Assembly (NCBI RefSeq): GCF_000621625.1
Contig: NZ_JHXV01000001.1
Location: 1-64,000, forward strand
Direction: 5' to 3'
Length of the DNA stretch: 64,000 bases
Source of the DNA: Crocinitomix catalasitica ATCC 23190
Lineage (GTDB): Bacteria > Bacteroidota > Bacteroidia > Flavobacteriales_D > Crocinitomicaceae
Shown here: positions 63,291 through 64,000 of the stretch, in pieces
Layout of the letters: every line of letters starts with the position of its first letter
How positions within the stretch are numbered: the first letter of the stretch is position 1
Position numbers and translations under genes: made by a program
Notes under the pieces: model-generated
Told to the model about the DNA's origin: nothing
The model's input: only the letters and a program-made list of their open reading frames with translations
Databases searched by the model: none

Positions 63291-64000
63291 CTAATTGAAT
63301 TTTTTATACAAGTTATCAAATAATCCACTAGCACCAAATCTAAAGTGACGATTGTTTAGCCAGGCTTCTCCTAAAACTTCTTGAACTATTTCGTAATAAT
63401 ATAAGGCGTCCTTAATTGTTCTAATTCCGCCTGAAGGTTTAATTCCGATGCGAATTCCTGTTTTTATAAAGTGCAAATTGATTACTTGACACATTGCATA
63501 TACAGCCTCGTAATTCGCGCCATTTTGAGTTTTACCAGTAGACGTTTTTATAAAATCTGCTCCACCTGATATTGCTAATTCAGCTGCGATTTTTACTTCG
63601 TCTAGATTTAAATCTCCGGTCTCTAATATGACCTTCAACTTTATATTTCCTAATGCGTTTTTTACACTGTTTATCTCACTGATTATTTTAGCGTATTTTT
63701 TTGATTTTAAATCGCCCAAATTCATAACAATATCCAATTCATCTATGCTTGATGATTTTATTTGAGCTGCTTCAAGTAATTGTAATTTAATATCTTGATG
63801 GCCGTGAGGGAAGTTACAACCAACTACGACTAGTTTAATGTTTGGATTAAGTATTGGTCGAATGAAATCAATGTCATAATGGTAAACACAAATGGCTGCT
63901 GGGAGGTTTCCCTTTATTCCATTATTGGCTTTGTCAATTAATCTTAAGATGTCCTCTCTATTGTCGAAAAGGTTAAGCGATGTTAAATCAATAAGTTCAA
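63291..64000 (-). CDS. deoC: Deoxyribose-phosphate aldolase-like protein (partial at window edge)
   Basis: The frame is open from 64000 down to 63291, giving about 236 residues without the N-terminus. It starts mid-protein with ELIDLTSLNLFDNREDI, runs through AAICVYHYDIDFIRPIL and VVGCNFPHGQ, and keeps the DeoC active-site blocks DELDIVMNLG, FIKTSTGK (Schiff-base Lys) and GIKPSGGIRT (second Lys). DeoC cleaves 2-deoxyribose 5-phosphate to glyceraldehyde 3-phosphate and acetaldehyde. The usual CVYP is CVYH here. A nucleoside-salvage aldolase in a polysaccharide operon is unexpected, so another aldol substrate is possible. Confidence 0.9.
   Translation of the reverse strand, partial: ELIDLTSLNLFDNREDILRLIDKANNGIKGNLPAAICVYHYDIDFIRPILNPNIKLVVVGCNFPHGHQDIKLQLLEAAQIKSSSIDELDIVMNLGDLKSKKYAKIISEINSVKNALGNIKLKVILETGDLNLDEVKIAAELAISGGADFIKTSTGKTQNGANYEAVYAMCQVINLHFIKTGIRIGIKPSGGIRTIKDALYYYEIVQEVLGEAWLNNRHFRFGASGLFDNLYKKFN

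Noticed and set aside
1-64000. Insertion sequences, prophage or defence islands
   Set aside because: No transposase, integrase, phage structural, restriction or toxin-antitoxin gene was recognised; all long frames have other assignments or look like ordinary exported proteins.

Overview
The window is AT-rich chromosomal DNA from a member of the Bacteroidota, most likely a Flavobacteriales species. The evidence is five proteins with type IX secretion (T9SS) sorting domains, the gliding genes gldB and gldC beside nadE, Bacteroidota-style promoters (-33 TTTG and -7 TAnnTTTG, no Shine-Dalgarno) and a caa3-type oxidase operon with heme o synthase. I see no rRNA, tRNA, CRISPR array, prophage or transposase. 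The capsule cluster and deoC run off the right edge.

Layout. 0-12 kb: intergenic hairpin repeats, a group II truncated globin, an OmpA-like protein with tsaB, a leaderless-looking histidine kinase with gpmI, and three T9SS cargo proteins (4441, 8540 and 11900, all on the minus strand). 12-24 kb: an ArsC-like protein, an unannotated 53-residue membrane protein, fumC, thiL, an M20 dipeptidase, ddl, an MBOAT/AlgJ-like acyltransferase pair, then paaZ and a crotonase. 24-32 kb: two large T9SS proteins, each with seven FG-GAP-like repeats. 32-37 kb: an iron-sulfur and redox module (cysteine-free Mrp, NifU-type scaffold, thioredoxin-reductase-like ferredoxin reductase, 2Fe-2S ferredoxin), split by an island of large hairpin repeats and a frameshifted lipoprotein gene. 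37-42 kb: nadE, gldB, gldC, engB, a deoxynucleoside kinase and an EamA transporter. 42-51 kb: rplU, rpmA (L27 with a C-terminal helix-hairpin-helix extension), serS, a lipoprotein, a TPR protein, a DUF4286 protein, rsmA and three beta-barrel proteins. 51-56 kb, minus strand: ctaB, two subunit III genes, subunit IV, two SCO-like proteins and a DUF420 protein. 56-64 kb, minus strand: deoC (partial), cysQ, gmd, fcl, Wzi-like, WecA-like, Wzi-like, a surface-polysaccharide operon.

The least ordinary features are: (1) a subunit III-like oxidase protein with three tandem 28-residue repeats inserted in an exported loop, next to a SCO-like protein that has lost its copper ligands; (2) the L27-HhH fusion; (3) a Mrp ATPase with no cysteine at all, paired with a NifU-type scaffold; (4) families of covarying hairpin repeats, including a tandem array that duplicates a terminator; and (5) a lipoprotein gene broken at a T6 run. 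Functions are assigned from recognised motifs and family resemblance only; no database search was possible.
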